A DNA stretch of 18,317 nt from an uncultured bacterium (GTDB taxonomy: Bacteria; Patescibacteriota; Minisyncoccia; Phycocordibacterales; GWA1-40-21): the NCBI GenBank assembly GCA_903868205.1, contig CAIPUJ010000060.1, positions 1 to 18,317 of the forward strand, written 5' to 3'. How positions within the stretch are numbered: the stretch's first letter is position 1; each line of letters begins with the position of its first letter. The position numbers and the translations under genes are program-made. Under the pieces are notes generated by a model that saw only the letters and a program-made list of their open reading frames with translations, was not told the origin of the DNA and did not search any database. Positions 1-6,056 of the stretch are shown piece by piece.

Positions 1-1
1 C

Positions 2-319
2 CGATCTGAAAAACCTATAAATTCTGATGAAGTAAAATTAGAAAAAGTAAAAAAAGCAAACTTATTGATGCCCAGCGAAATGAAATGTATTAATGAATTA
101 GTCGATGGGACTTCTTTAACAGAGGGTGATTTAAAACTTGCAGAACTTGAACCAAAAGTAGAGATAGCTTTAGCTATAATGAAAGGTGATGGAATTCCTT
201 CAGGAAAAGAATCGGCATCTAAAGAAGAAATTATTGAGTTTGTTGCCCTTTTGAAAGGTAAGGTAAACCAATACTCAGAGTTGGCAAATATTTTAGAGAG
301 TCTTTCTACTGGAGCTTAA
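2..319 (+). CDS. Unrecognised protein, C-terminal part (5' end outside window)
   Basis: The reading frame is open from the first bases of the window to the TAA at 317-319, so this is the last 105 codons of a longer gene. The in-frame TTG at 65 and ATG at 68 should not be taken as the start without the upstream sequence. The visible part is soluble, charged and mostly helical by composition, with a run of acidic and lysine residues, and has no membrane segment or motif I recognise. It has one cysteine (residue 8 counted from TTG 65). It converges on the miaA transcript across a 135-bp gap that has no clear terminator hairpin. Function unknown. Confidence 0.6.
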   Translation, partial: RSEKPINSDEVKLEKVKKANLLMPSEMKCINELVDGTSLTEGDLKLAELEPKVEIALAIMKGDGIPSGKESASKEEIIEFVALLKGKVNQYSELANILESLSTGA

Positions 320-454
320 GATACTTTAAAATTTCTTTTTTACCTTTTCCAAACCACCTTATCTTATTATCTCTATTATCCCAGTACAAAAATTTAATAT
401 CAATAGTCTTGTTATTAAATAACAATATTTGCTGTTTCTAAATTTCTTCGTTTT

Positions 455-1384
455 TTATAAATTATTTGATTTTTTAACGGGACTACGCTTCACGTTATTG
501 TTTATATATCTAAATAATATTTCTGTTCTGTTTTTAGTATTTATCCAAAAAATATCACGGTTTCGCTTGAACCACGTTCTCTGTCTTTTAACATATTGAA
601 AGCTTTCTTTCTCTATATTTTGAACCATTTTTTCTTTGTTTATTTTGTTTTGTAGGAACAAGGCACAGTTCCTGTACTCTAGGCCAAAAGATTCTAATCT
701 TTTCCAAGATACGCCATCTTTGTTTAAATTTTGTACCTCTTTTAACATTCCAGCCTTAAGTCGCTTTTGTAATCTTATCTTTATTCTTTCTTTTAGTGTT
801 TCATCTGGTAGATCAATACCTATTAATATGAATTCATATTTACTTGGGAGTTCTTTTACTTCTGGTACATTACCAAGAGCTTTGGCTATTTCTATTGCTC
901 TAATAAGTCTTACTTTATTTTTTGAATCTATATTTTGAGAGCGAGAAGGGGAGAGTTTTTGGAGAGTTTTAAATAATTGTTCAGCTGACTTATTTTCCAA
1001 TTCTTTTCTTAGTTTTTTATTTGGTTTTACTTGTGGTAAAAGAATATTTTTTACAATACTGTCTATATAGAATCCAGTACCACCACATATTATTGGTGTT
1101 TTGTTTTTATTTAATATTTCTTCAATTTTCTTCTCTGCTAGTTTCTTGTATTTTTCTACAGAGAAAATTGTCTTAGGATTTGCTACATCAAGCAAGTAGT
1201 GGGGAATACTAAGCATTTCTTTTTTTGTTATTTTCCCTGTACCCAGATCCATACCTTTATATACCTGCCTAGAATCTGCACTTATTATCTCCCCATTAAT
1301 TTTTTTAGCTATAGAAACAGCCACATCGCTTTTGCCTGATGAGGTTGGACCAAGAATCACTATGATTTTTGGTTTGTTTATCAT
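455..1384 (-). CDS. miaA: tRNA dimethylallyltransferase MiaA
   Basis: MiaA transfers a dimethylallyl group to N6 of A37 in tRNAs that read UNN codons. Seen here in order: P-loop GPTSSGKS at residues 12-19, DSRQVYKG at 37-44 (the family's DSxQxY segment), GGTGFYI about residue 98, the R-x-I-R-A-I-E-I helix, and the C-terminal block YVKRQRTWFKRN. Its 309 residues match the family length. I chose the ATG at 1384 because it follows GGAG by three bases and overlaps the TGA of the upstream gene as ATGA, which implies translational coupling. An in-frame ATG seven codons earlier would lie inside the upstream gene and lacks such a site. It follows tRNA-Leu(CAA) and a small membrane protein, probably in one transcript. 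Family assignment is secure; operon structure is inferred. Confidence 0.96.
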   Translation of the reverse strand: MINKPKIIVILGPTSSGKSDVAVSIAKKINGEIISADSRQVYKGMDLGTGKITKKEMLSIPHYLLDVANPKTIFSVEKYKKLAEKKIEEILNKNKTPIICGGTGFYIDSIVKNILLPQVKPNKKLRKELENKSAEQLFKTLQKLSPSRSQNIDSKNKVRLIRAIEIAKALGNVPEVKELPSKYEFILIGIDLPDETLKERIKIRLQKRLKAGMLKEVQNLNKDGVSWKRLESFGLEYRNCALFLQNKINKEKMVQNIEKESFQYVKRQRTWFKRNRDIFWINTKNRTEILFRYINNNVKRSPVKKSNNL

Positions 1385-1695
1385 ATCTCCAATAAAATTA
1401 TACAAGCTAGACCAAAAATAATTCCAGTTATATTTAAATAAGTTAGTTCTTCTTTATATATAAAAACTCCAACAAGAACACCGATGATTAATGTTAAGAC
1501 TCCAAATATAACTACCGCCTTTGCTAACCCCTGATACTTAAGAGAAAATGCCCAAAATGTGGTTGCAACCATATAAGAAATAATCCCGGAAATTAATAAC
1601 CAGGTATTGCTTTTAATTGTCCATTCCTTGAATAAAATGTCACCAATTACTTCAAGTATGGCAACAACAATAATCAATAAAGTAAAAAAATTCAT
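1381..1695 (-). CDS. Four-helix DMT-superfamily (SMR/EamA-like) membrane protein
   Basis: 104 residues, almost entirely hydrophobic, with four predicted transmembrane helices (about 3-22, 31-50, 57-77, 83-103). The opening AILEVIGDILFK resembles the first helix of small multidrug resistance (SMR) proteins, which carry a glutamate there. The later FWAFSLKYQGLAKA segment is typical of the drug/metabolite transporter superfamily. SMR-like proteins work as dimers in the cytoplasmic membrane; the substrate cannot be read from sequence. The ATG sits one base after the encoded CCA of tRNA-Leu, leaving no room for a Shine-Dalgarno site outside the tRNA. No other start codon fits before helix 1. The stop overlaps the miaA start by four bases. 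Superfamily likely, transport role inferred. Confidence 0.8.
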   Translation of the reverse strand: MNFFTLLIIVVAILEVIGDILFKEWTIKSNTWLLISGIISYMVATTFWAFSLKYQGLAKAVVIFGVLTLIIGVLVGVFIYKEELTYLNITGIIFGLACIILLEI

Positions 1696-1696
1696 T

Positions 1697-1781
1697 TGGT
1701 GCCGGAGAAGGGACTTGAACCCTTATCCCTTTCGAGACACGATTTTGAGTCGTGCGCGTATACCAATTCCGCCACTCCGGC
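1697..1781 (-). tRNA. tRNA-Leu (anticodon CAA)
   Basis: On the minus strand the acceptor GCCGGAG (1781-1775) pairs with CTCCGGC (1707-1701), followed by discriminator A and an encoded CCA (1699-1697). The anticodon arm is CACGA, loop CTCAAAA, TCGTG, which gives anticodon CAA, reading UUG. A long variable arm (TCTC, GAAA, GGGA) and the T arm AAGGG-TTCAAGT-CCCTT mark a class II tRNA, and the D-arm sequence GGCGGAATTGGTA is that of bacterial tRNA-Leu. Positions 36-38 are AAA, the motif MiaA recognises for A37 modification. Confidence 0.97.
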
Positions 1782-1790
1782 ATGCGTTAA

Positions 1791-1819
1791 ATACTACACA
1801 ATTTATGCACAAAAATCAA
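1791..1819 (-). promoter_or_regulatory. Sigma70-type promoter of tRNA-Leu and probably DMT gene-miaA
   Basis: Minus strand: -35 TTGATT (1819-1814), 17-bp spacer, -10 TAGTAT (1796-1791). The mature tRNA 5' end at 1781 lies 9 bases after the -10 box, so the 5' leader would be very short. The next two genes follow without an intervening terminator. Confidence 0.6.
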
Positions 1820-2096
1820 TTTTTGTTAGTTTGGATTACATGTTAAAATACTAAGTAAGAAATTAATTTAATTCACCCAGTAAAGTTTTTACTAATACAT
1901 TAAGTAATATCTAGTGTGGTGTTTAAAATAAGAATAGTAAGATATAATAATCTTTGTATATGATGTTTTGCATACAGAAGGAATTACTTAATGCAAAAAA
2001 GTTATTATATTATTGTGTTATAAAAATATAATGTAGGTATCATAAGTGGTCGCAAGAGTAACTTTTTATTAGTAAAAATTTTTTAGGGTAAACAAA
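1820..2096 (+). promoter_or_regulatory. AT-rich upstream region of parB
   Basis: About 280 bp without a gene I can support. There are two TATAAT hexamers (1943-1948 and 2027-2032), neither with a good -35 at 16-18 bp, so the parB promoter cannot be fixed. An AT-rich hairpin (TTTTTA, loop TTAG, TAAAAA) lies about 25 bases before the start. AGGG at about 2086-2089 is the likely ribosome site. A 22-codon ATG frame from 1962 has no supporting signal. Confidence 0.4.
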
Positions 2097-3083
2097 ATGG
2101 CATCACAATTTTTCAGCGATTCAATATTCTGGGTAGATGTAGACAAAGTAAAACCAAATCCATACCAGCCAAGAAAAGAGTTTGACGAAAGTAAACTCAG
2201 AGACCTTGGGGAATCTATAAAACAATACGGAGTTCTTCAACCACTCGTAGTTACAAGAAATGAAATTGTAAAAGATGACGGTATTGTAGTTGAGTATGAA
2301 CTTATTTCAGGAGAAAGAAGACTTCGTGCATCCAAGCTTGCTGGCGTATCTCAAGTACCTGTTGTGATTCGTTCAAATGAAGAAAGCAACCTTATGAAGC
2401 TTGAGCTTGCTATCATTGAAAACCTACAAAGAGAGGATTTGAATGCTGTAGATCGTGCTGTGGCTTTTAGACAGCTTGCAGACCAGTTTGGCCTTAAACA
2501 CACTCAGATTGCCCAGAAAATGGGTAAAAGTAGAGAATACGTATCAAATAGTCTCCGTATACTTTTGTTGCCTGAGCATATACTTATGGCCCTTAGAGAG
2601 GGTAAGATAAGCGAAGGACATACCAGACCTCTACTTATGCTTGTAGATAGACCTGAAGAACAAGAAACATTATTTAGAGAAATCATATATAAGAAAATGA
2701 CTGTTCGTGATGCTGAGCTTGTTGCCAGAAAGATTGCCACAGAAAGAGCCAGAAAGAAAGAAAATGTTTTTGATCCAGAGATTGTTTCTCTAGAAGAAAA
2801 ATTTACAGAATCTCTTGGTACTAGAGTTCATATTGAAAAAGGACAAAACGGTGGAAAAATTACTATAGATTTCTTTTCAAATGACGACCTCAGATCTATA
2901 CTTGATTTAGTTGATGGACAGAAAAAGAAAAAGGTTGATGAGATGCTGAATAAGCATATTGCTGAAGTCGGAGAAGTTAAAACAGAAGAATCAGTAGAAC
3001 TTTTAGATGATAGAAGCAAAGAAGAGAAAAAAGCTGACGAAGAAAATGAAGAGCTTTATTCTGTAAAAAACTTTAGTTTATAG
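2097..3083 (+). CDS. parB: Chromosome-partitioning protein ParB
   Basis: ParB/Spo0J proteins bind parS sites near the origin, load as CTP-dependent clamps, spread along DNA and serve ParA-driven segregation. The N-terminal CTP-binding domain shows PNPYQPRK (about residues 21-28), GVLQP, GERRLRA and IIENLQREDLN (about 107-117). A helix-turn-helix follows (GLKHTQIAQKMGKSREYVSN, about 131-150), then the linker and a C-terminal dimerisation region. The last about 30 residues are a strongly acidic and lysine-rich tail. Its 328 residues are slightly longer than usual. Gene neighbours are rel (convergent) and the divergent tRNA-Leu unit; no parA is present in the window and I saw no TGTTTCACGTGAAACA-like parS. 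Start chosen at the ATG following AGGG by eight bases. Confidence 0.95.
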   Translation: MASQFFSDSIFWVDVDKVKPNPYQPRKEFDESKLRDLGESIKQYGVLQPLVVTRNEIVKDDGIVVEYELISGERRLRASKLAGVSQVPVVIRSNEESNLMKLELAIIENLQREDLNAVDRAVAFRQLADQFGLKHTQIAQKMGKSREYVSNSLRILLLPEHILMALREGKISEGHTRPLLMLVDRPEEQETLFREIIYKKMTVRDAELVARKIATERARKKENVFDPEIVSLEEKFTESLGTRVHIEKGQNGGKITIDFFSNDDLRSILDLVDGQKKKKVDEMLNKHIAEVGEVKTEESVELLDDRSKEEKKADEENEELYSVKNFSL

Positions 3084-3084
3084 T

Positions 3085-3118
3085 AAAAAGTGTGAAGGTT
3101 CCACCTTCACACTTTTTT
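3085..3118. terminator. Bidirectional terminator between parB and rel
   Basis: A perfect stem of ten GC-containing pairs (GTGTGAAGGT 3090-3099 with ACCTTCACAC 3103-3112, loop TCC), flanked by A5 on the left and T6 on the right, so it works for both converging genes. The rel stop codon (3119-3117) lies inside the T-run on the right side. Confidence 0.9.
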
Positions 3119-4631
3119 ATTTTCTTTTTTGCTTATCCAAATAGTTATTGATATGTCTCTTGGCCATGTTTGTTTTCACTATCTCAAGCCATTTTGATGT
3201 AGGCTTACTATCTTTTTTTGTCACTATCTCTACAATGTCGCCGTTTTTGAGTTCTGTTTTTAGGGCAGCCATTTTTCCATTTACTTTTGCACTATTGGTG
3301 TGTATTCCAATATCAGAGTGTATAGCAAAGGCAAAGTCTAGAGCTGTAGAGCCAGCCGGTAGATCCACAACTTCTCCTTTAGGTGTAAAAATAAAGAATC
3401 TTCGATTAAAAAAATCTTCTTTTAAGCCTTCCATAAATCCGGTTTTTTCTTGGTCCGTTTTTATTTTCTCTTGTGAATCTACAATTTCATTAATCCAAGT
3501 CGGTACCTCTTTTTTGTTTTTGTTTTCTTTCGCAAAGTTAATTGTTTTCGGTAGGAATTGTCTAAACCAATTTATATCAGAATTATCTTTTATATTTTTA
3601 TTACCATTTTCTTTATACGAAATGTGAGAAGCAATACCGTATTCAGCACTCCTGTGCATTTCTTTTGTTCTGATTTGTACTTCTACAATGGAACCGTCAC
3701 CAGTGAATATTGTTGTATGAAGGCTTTTGTATCCGTTTGGTTTAGGAAAAGCGATATAATCTTTTATTCTTCCTGGTAGTGGTCTCCACTCACCATGAAT
3801 TACACCAAGGGCCTTATAACATTCTGCCACGTCATCTACCATTACTCTGAGTGCCAAGATATCATATATTTTTTCTATATCGTTGTCCTTAGAATCTAAT
3901 TTTTTATGCAAACTATATATACCTTTTTGTCTGTAGTCTGTAGCAATATTTATAAGACCTTCTTTTGCTAAGGCTTTTTTTACAGATTTAATAAACTTTT
4001 CTAGTCTAGGAAGGGTTTCTTCTTTTTTTTGTTTCAGAAGCTTAATTGTTTCTTCATATTCCTTTGGATCCACGTATTTAAATGAGAGGTCTTCGAGTTC
4101 ACGGGAAAGCTTTCTTATAGAAAGTCTATACGCAAGAGGAGCGTATATTTCTAAAGTTTCCATAGCAATTCTTTTTTGTTTGTCTGGGCGAACATATTGA
4201 AGTGTCTTCATGTTGTGTAGCCTGTCGGCAAGACGAATAATAAGGACACGAATATCTTGTGCCATGGCAACCATGAATTTTCTCAAACTTTCGATATGTC
4301 TTTCTGCTCCGCGATATTTAACTTTTCCAAGCTTCGTTACTCCATTTACTAAGAATAAAATTTCTTCACCGAATTCTTTTCTTATACATTCCTCCGTGGC
4401 TACACCGTCTTCTATGGAATCATGAAGTAGTCCAGCAGATATAGTAACTGCACCCATCTTGAGTTGGGCCAGTGTTTTAGCCGTTTCGAATACGTGGTTA
4501 AAGTAAGGTTCGCCAGATTTTCTTTTCACATCTTTATGTACTTCTTCAGCAAAAAGACACGCTTTTTTTACAAGCGTGATATCTTCTTTTGAAGGGGAAT
4601 CCATGAATGAGACTATATCTTCATAAGGCAT
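3117..4631 (-). CDS. Bifunctional-type (p)ppGpp synthetase/hydrolase, short Rel/SpoT form
   Basis: RelA/SpoT homologues make and degrade the alarmone (p)ppGpp. The hydrolase HD domain keeps H46, the HDxxED block at 70-75 and RLADRLHN at 133-140. The synthetase domain keeps R234/K236/S240 (RQKGIYSL), D257 in YDILALR, GYKSLHTT at 300-307 and EVQIRT at 317-322. A TGS domain follows at about 412-472 (FFIFTPKGEVVDLP). At 504 residues the protein stops shortly after TGS, without the zinc-finger/RIS and ACT domains of the roughly 700-residue long enzymes. Both catalytic sites look intact, so it probably acts in both directions, but ribosome sensing through the C-terminal domains must differ. The start ATG lies nine bases after a TATACT box. 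Long RelA or SpoT names would over-specify it. Confidence 0.93.
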   Translation of the reverse strand: MPYEDIVSFMDSPSKEDITLVKKACLFAEEVHKDVKRKSGEPYFNHVFETAKTLAQLKMGAVTISAGLLHDSIEDGVATEECIRKEFGEEILFLVNGVTKLGKVKYRGAERHIESLRKFMVAMAQDIRVLIIRLADRLHNMKTLQYVRPDKQKRIAMETLEIYAPLAYRLSIRKLSRELEDLSFKYVDPKEYEETIKLLKQKKEETLPRLEKFIKSVKKALAKEGLINIATDYRQKGIYSLHKKLDSKDNDIEKIYDILALRVMVDDVAECYKALGVIHGEWRPLPGRIKDYIAFPKPNGYKSLHTTIFTGDGSIVEVQIRTKEMHRSAEYGIASHISYKENGNKNIKDNSDINWFRQFLPKTINFAKENKNKKEVPTWINEIVDSQEKIKTDQEKTGFMEGLKEDFFNRRFFIFTPKGEVVDLPAGSTALDFAFAIHSDIGIHTNSAKVNGKMAALKTELKNGDIVEIVTKKDSKPTSKWLEIVKTNMAKRHINNYLDKQKRK

Positions 4632-4640
4632 ATATTAAAT

Positions 4641-4667
4641 AGTATACACTTTATGAAAATATTTCAA
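4641..4667 (-). promoter_or_regulatory. Candidate rel promoter with almost no 5' leader
   Basis: Minus strand -10 TATACT (4646-4641), with TTGAAA (4667-4662) 15 bp upstream, a short spacer. The rel ATG begins nine bases after the -10, so the transcript would start within about three bases of it. The promoter overlaps the last codons of the upstream Nudix gene. Confidence 0.5.
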
Positions 4668-5187
4668 ATGCTTTTTGCAAGATAGATACTGGGAGCTCCC
4701 AGAGAGTGATGTTGTCTAAATCTTTAATTGATATTTTTTCTTTGCCAAAATAATAACTTTCCATATTTTCTAAATCAGATTTTCTCACGACTTCGATTCC
4801 GCCAGTAGAGATATCCAACTGGATTTCTTTCAGAACTTCTTTTGGTAATAGGGAAGTGAAGATGTAATATCTTTCTCCTTTTTCATTTATTTCATCAAGT
4901 AGTTGTTTCTTTCCGTATTGTAAAATCATTGCAGAAACTTTTTTCCCGAGTTCTTCCGTAGCTTCTCTCATTATTGCAGTTTCTGCTTCTTCATTTACAT
5001 CTGCTTTCCCGTATGAGGTTATTTCGCAAAGCCCTGAATATGATTGCCAATTAAAACATTCTGGTCCCTCATCATTTATTTTCCCTCTTCTTTGTAATAG
5101 AGCAGCTAATTCTTCCGGAGAATCTTTTGAAAGTTTAACTTTTGTCATTATTAAAATACCGACGAATGTTTTAGGTTTGTTTTCCAT
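4651..5187 (-). CDS. Nudix hydrolase (first of a related pair)
   Basis: Nudix enzymes cleave nucleoside diphosphates linked to another group, using a metal bound by the Nudix box. The full box Gx5Ex7REUxEExGU is present at about residues 60-82 (it begins GKADVNEE and ends REATEELG). The N-terminal strand VGILIMTK and the LAALLQRRG segment match the neighbouring Nudix protein, so the two are paralogues. The 178 residues form a single domain with no signal peptide. Substrate is unknown; the QRRG element and a CEIT-SYG segment before the box are shared with the partner. The ATG lies only six bases after a TATTAT -10 box, and there is no Shine-Dalgarno sequence, so the mRNA is probably leaderless. 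Confidence 0.88.
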   Translation of the reverse strand: MENKPKTFVGILIMTKVKLSKDSPEELAALLQRRGKINDEGPECFNWQSYSGLCEITSYGKADVNEEAETAIMREATEELGKKVSAMILQYGKKQLLDEINEKGERYYIFTSLLPKEVLKEIQLDISTGGIEVVRKSDLENMESYYFGKEKISIKDLDNITLWELPVSILQKAFEIFS

Positions 5188-5193
5188 TAGTAA

Positions 5194-5222
5194 ATAATAG
5201 CTATTAAATATAAATAAGGCAA
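5194..5222 (-). promoter_or_regulatory. Leaderless-type promoter of the first Nudix gene
   Basis: Minus strand: -35 TTGCCT (5222-5217), 17-bp spacer, -10 TATTAT (5199-5194), then six bases to the ATG at 5187. Transcription starting at the usual distance would begin at the start codon itself. The -35 box touches the T-rich tail of the preceding terminator. Confidence 0.65.
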
Positions 5223-5256
5223 ATAAAAATCACCCAGAACATTGTTCCAGGTGATT
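5221..5256 (-). terminator. Terminator after the second Nudix gene
   Basis: Thirteen-pair stem (5256-5244 with 5240-5228, one T-G pair, loop AAT), followed on the minus strand by TTTTATTT. It separates the two Nudix genes into different transcripts. Confidence 0.88.
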
Positions 5257-5266
5257 AGTGATTTGG

Positions 5267-5764
5267 CTAGCAGTTTACCGAGACGAGGTCGAAAGCTTTT
5301 TTGATAGCTTCGATTTCGTCAGGGAAAAGTGCGCGAACATTTGGTGGAGCACCAGTTTCCTTCATGTCTTTGGTAATTTCCACTAAGGTGCCGAGCTCGC
5401 TTTGTGGAAGAATATCGATTCCTCCGCTTTCTGGAGAAAGGCGGATTTTCTGGATTTCTTCCCAGCTACAGAATCTACCATATGTTATGTTTTCTTTTTC
5501 TGTCGTTTTTTGATGGTTTACTTTCCACATTCCCAGAGTGAGATTTGCGAACTCTTGGCCGAGCTCTTCATTCGATTCACGAACAAGGCCCTGATCAAAA
5601 TCTTCACCTTCCTTGAGTCCGCCGTGGGCTGTCACTTGGCAACAGCCAGGGTAGCTTTCGCGCTTTACTTTTTCGAAGTTGAATACCCCACGACGTTGAA
5701 GCACTGCTGCGAATTCTCCACTGGGGAGTTTGGTAATAACAATAATACCAACCGATCTTTTCAT
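5267..5764 (-). CDS. Nudix hydrolase (second of a related pair, GC-richer)
   Basis: 165 residues with a complete Nudix box (G-x5-E-x7-REUxEE-x-G; it begins GGLKEGE and ends RESNEELG, about residues 48-70). The N-terminal VGIIVITK and FAAVLQRRG segments are homologous to the downstream Nudix protein. The SYPGCCQVTAHGG segment before the box is a pattern of Nudix proteins that act on small phosphorylated compounds, but the substrate cannot be assigned. Two rows of its sequence that I counted (5281-5400) are about 47% GC, against about 35% in one row counted in the adjacent Nudix gene. Unlike several neighbours it has a clear ribosome site (AGGAGA, about seven bases before the ATG) and a leader of about 65 bases. 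This suggests a different origin or stronger translation. Confidence 0.9.
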   Translation of the reverse strand: MKRSVGIIVITKLPSGEFAAVLQRRGVFNFEKVKRESYPGCCQVTAHGGLKEGEDFDQGLVRESNEELGQEFANLTLGMWKVNHQKTTEKENITYGRFCSWEEIQKIRLSPESGGIDILPQSELGTLVEITKDMKETGAPPNVRALFPDEIEAIKKAFDLVSVNC

Positions 5765-5835
5765 TCCGTATCTCCTATTTGATTGTTGAGAGAACTGTTT
5801 GATAGGGAAGACTTTTCCCCATGCTCATATAAAAG

Positions 5836-5864
5836 ATATTGCACCCAATAGACTATTTTGTCAA
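5836..5864 (-). promoter_or_regulatory. Promoter of the second Nudix gene
   Basis: Minus strand: consensus -35 TTGACA (5864-5859), 17-bp spacer, -10 CAATAT (5841-5836; AATATC one base further is an alternative). It predicts a leader of about 65 bases before the ATG at 5764. Confidence 0.6.
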
Positions 5865-5913
5865 CTTATCCGGCCTATGATTAGAAAAAATTTTATCAGA
5901 ACCTTCTTTGAGG

Positions 5914-6047
5914 ATGGTTTTTGGTCACAAATATTTTTCTCACCGTCGCTCGAAAAATTTCATGACCTTGACTCGCGGTTTGTGTTGCTACACAAACATC
6001 GCTCCGTCTCACCAAAACCATTTGCGCACAAAATGCAGATTTTGTGC
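5914..6047. repeat. Cluster of nested hairpins between topA and the Nudix gene
   Basis: The roughly 290-bp gap 5765-6056 holds no gene I can support. An outer inverted repeat (ATGGTTTTTGGT 5914-5925, ACCAAAACCAT 6011-6021) encloses two hairpins: GGTCA...TGACC extended by ATTTTTC/GAAAAAT (5923-5967), and a perfect GTTTGTGT-TGCT-ACACAAAC (5978-5997). A third perfect hairpin GCACAAAAT-GCAG-ATTTTGTGC (6026-6047) lies ten bases past the topA stop. None has a T-run, so a canonical terminator for topA is not evident; the group may serve as 3'-end structure. Confidence 0.5.
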
Positions 6048-6056
6048 TGCCAGCTT

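Noticed and set aside
1962..2030. 22-codon ATG frame upstream of parB
   Set aside because: No ribosome site and no recognisable composition; very AT-rich and probably chance.
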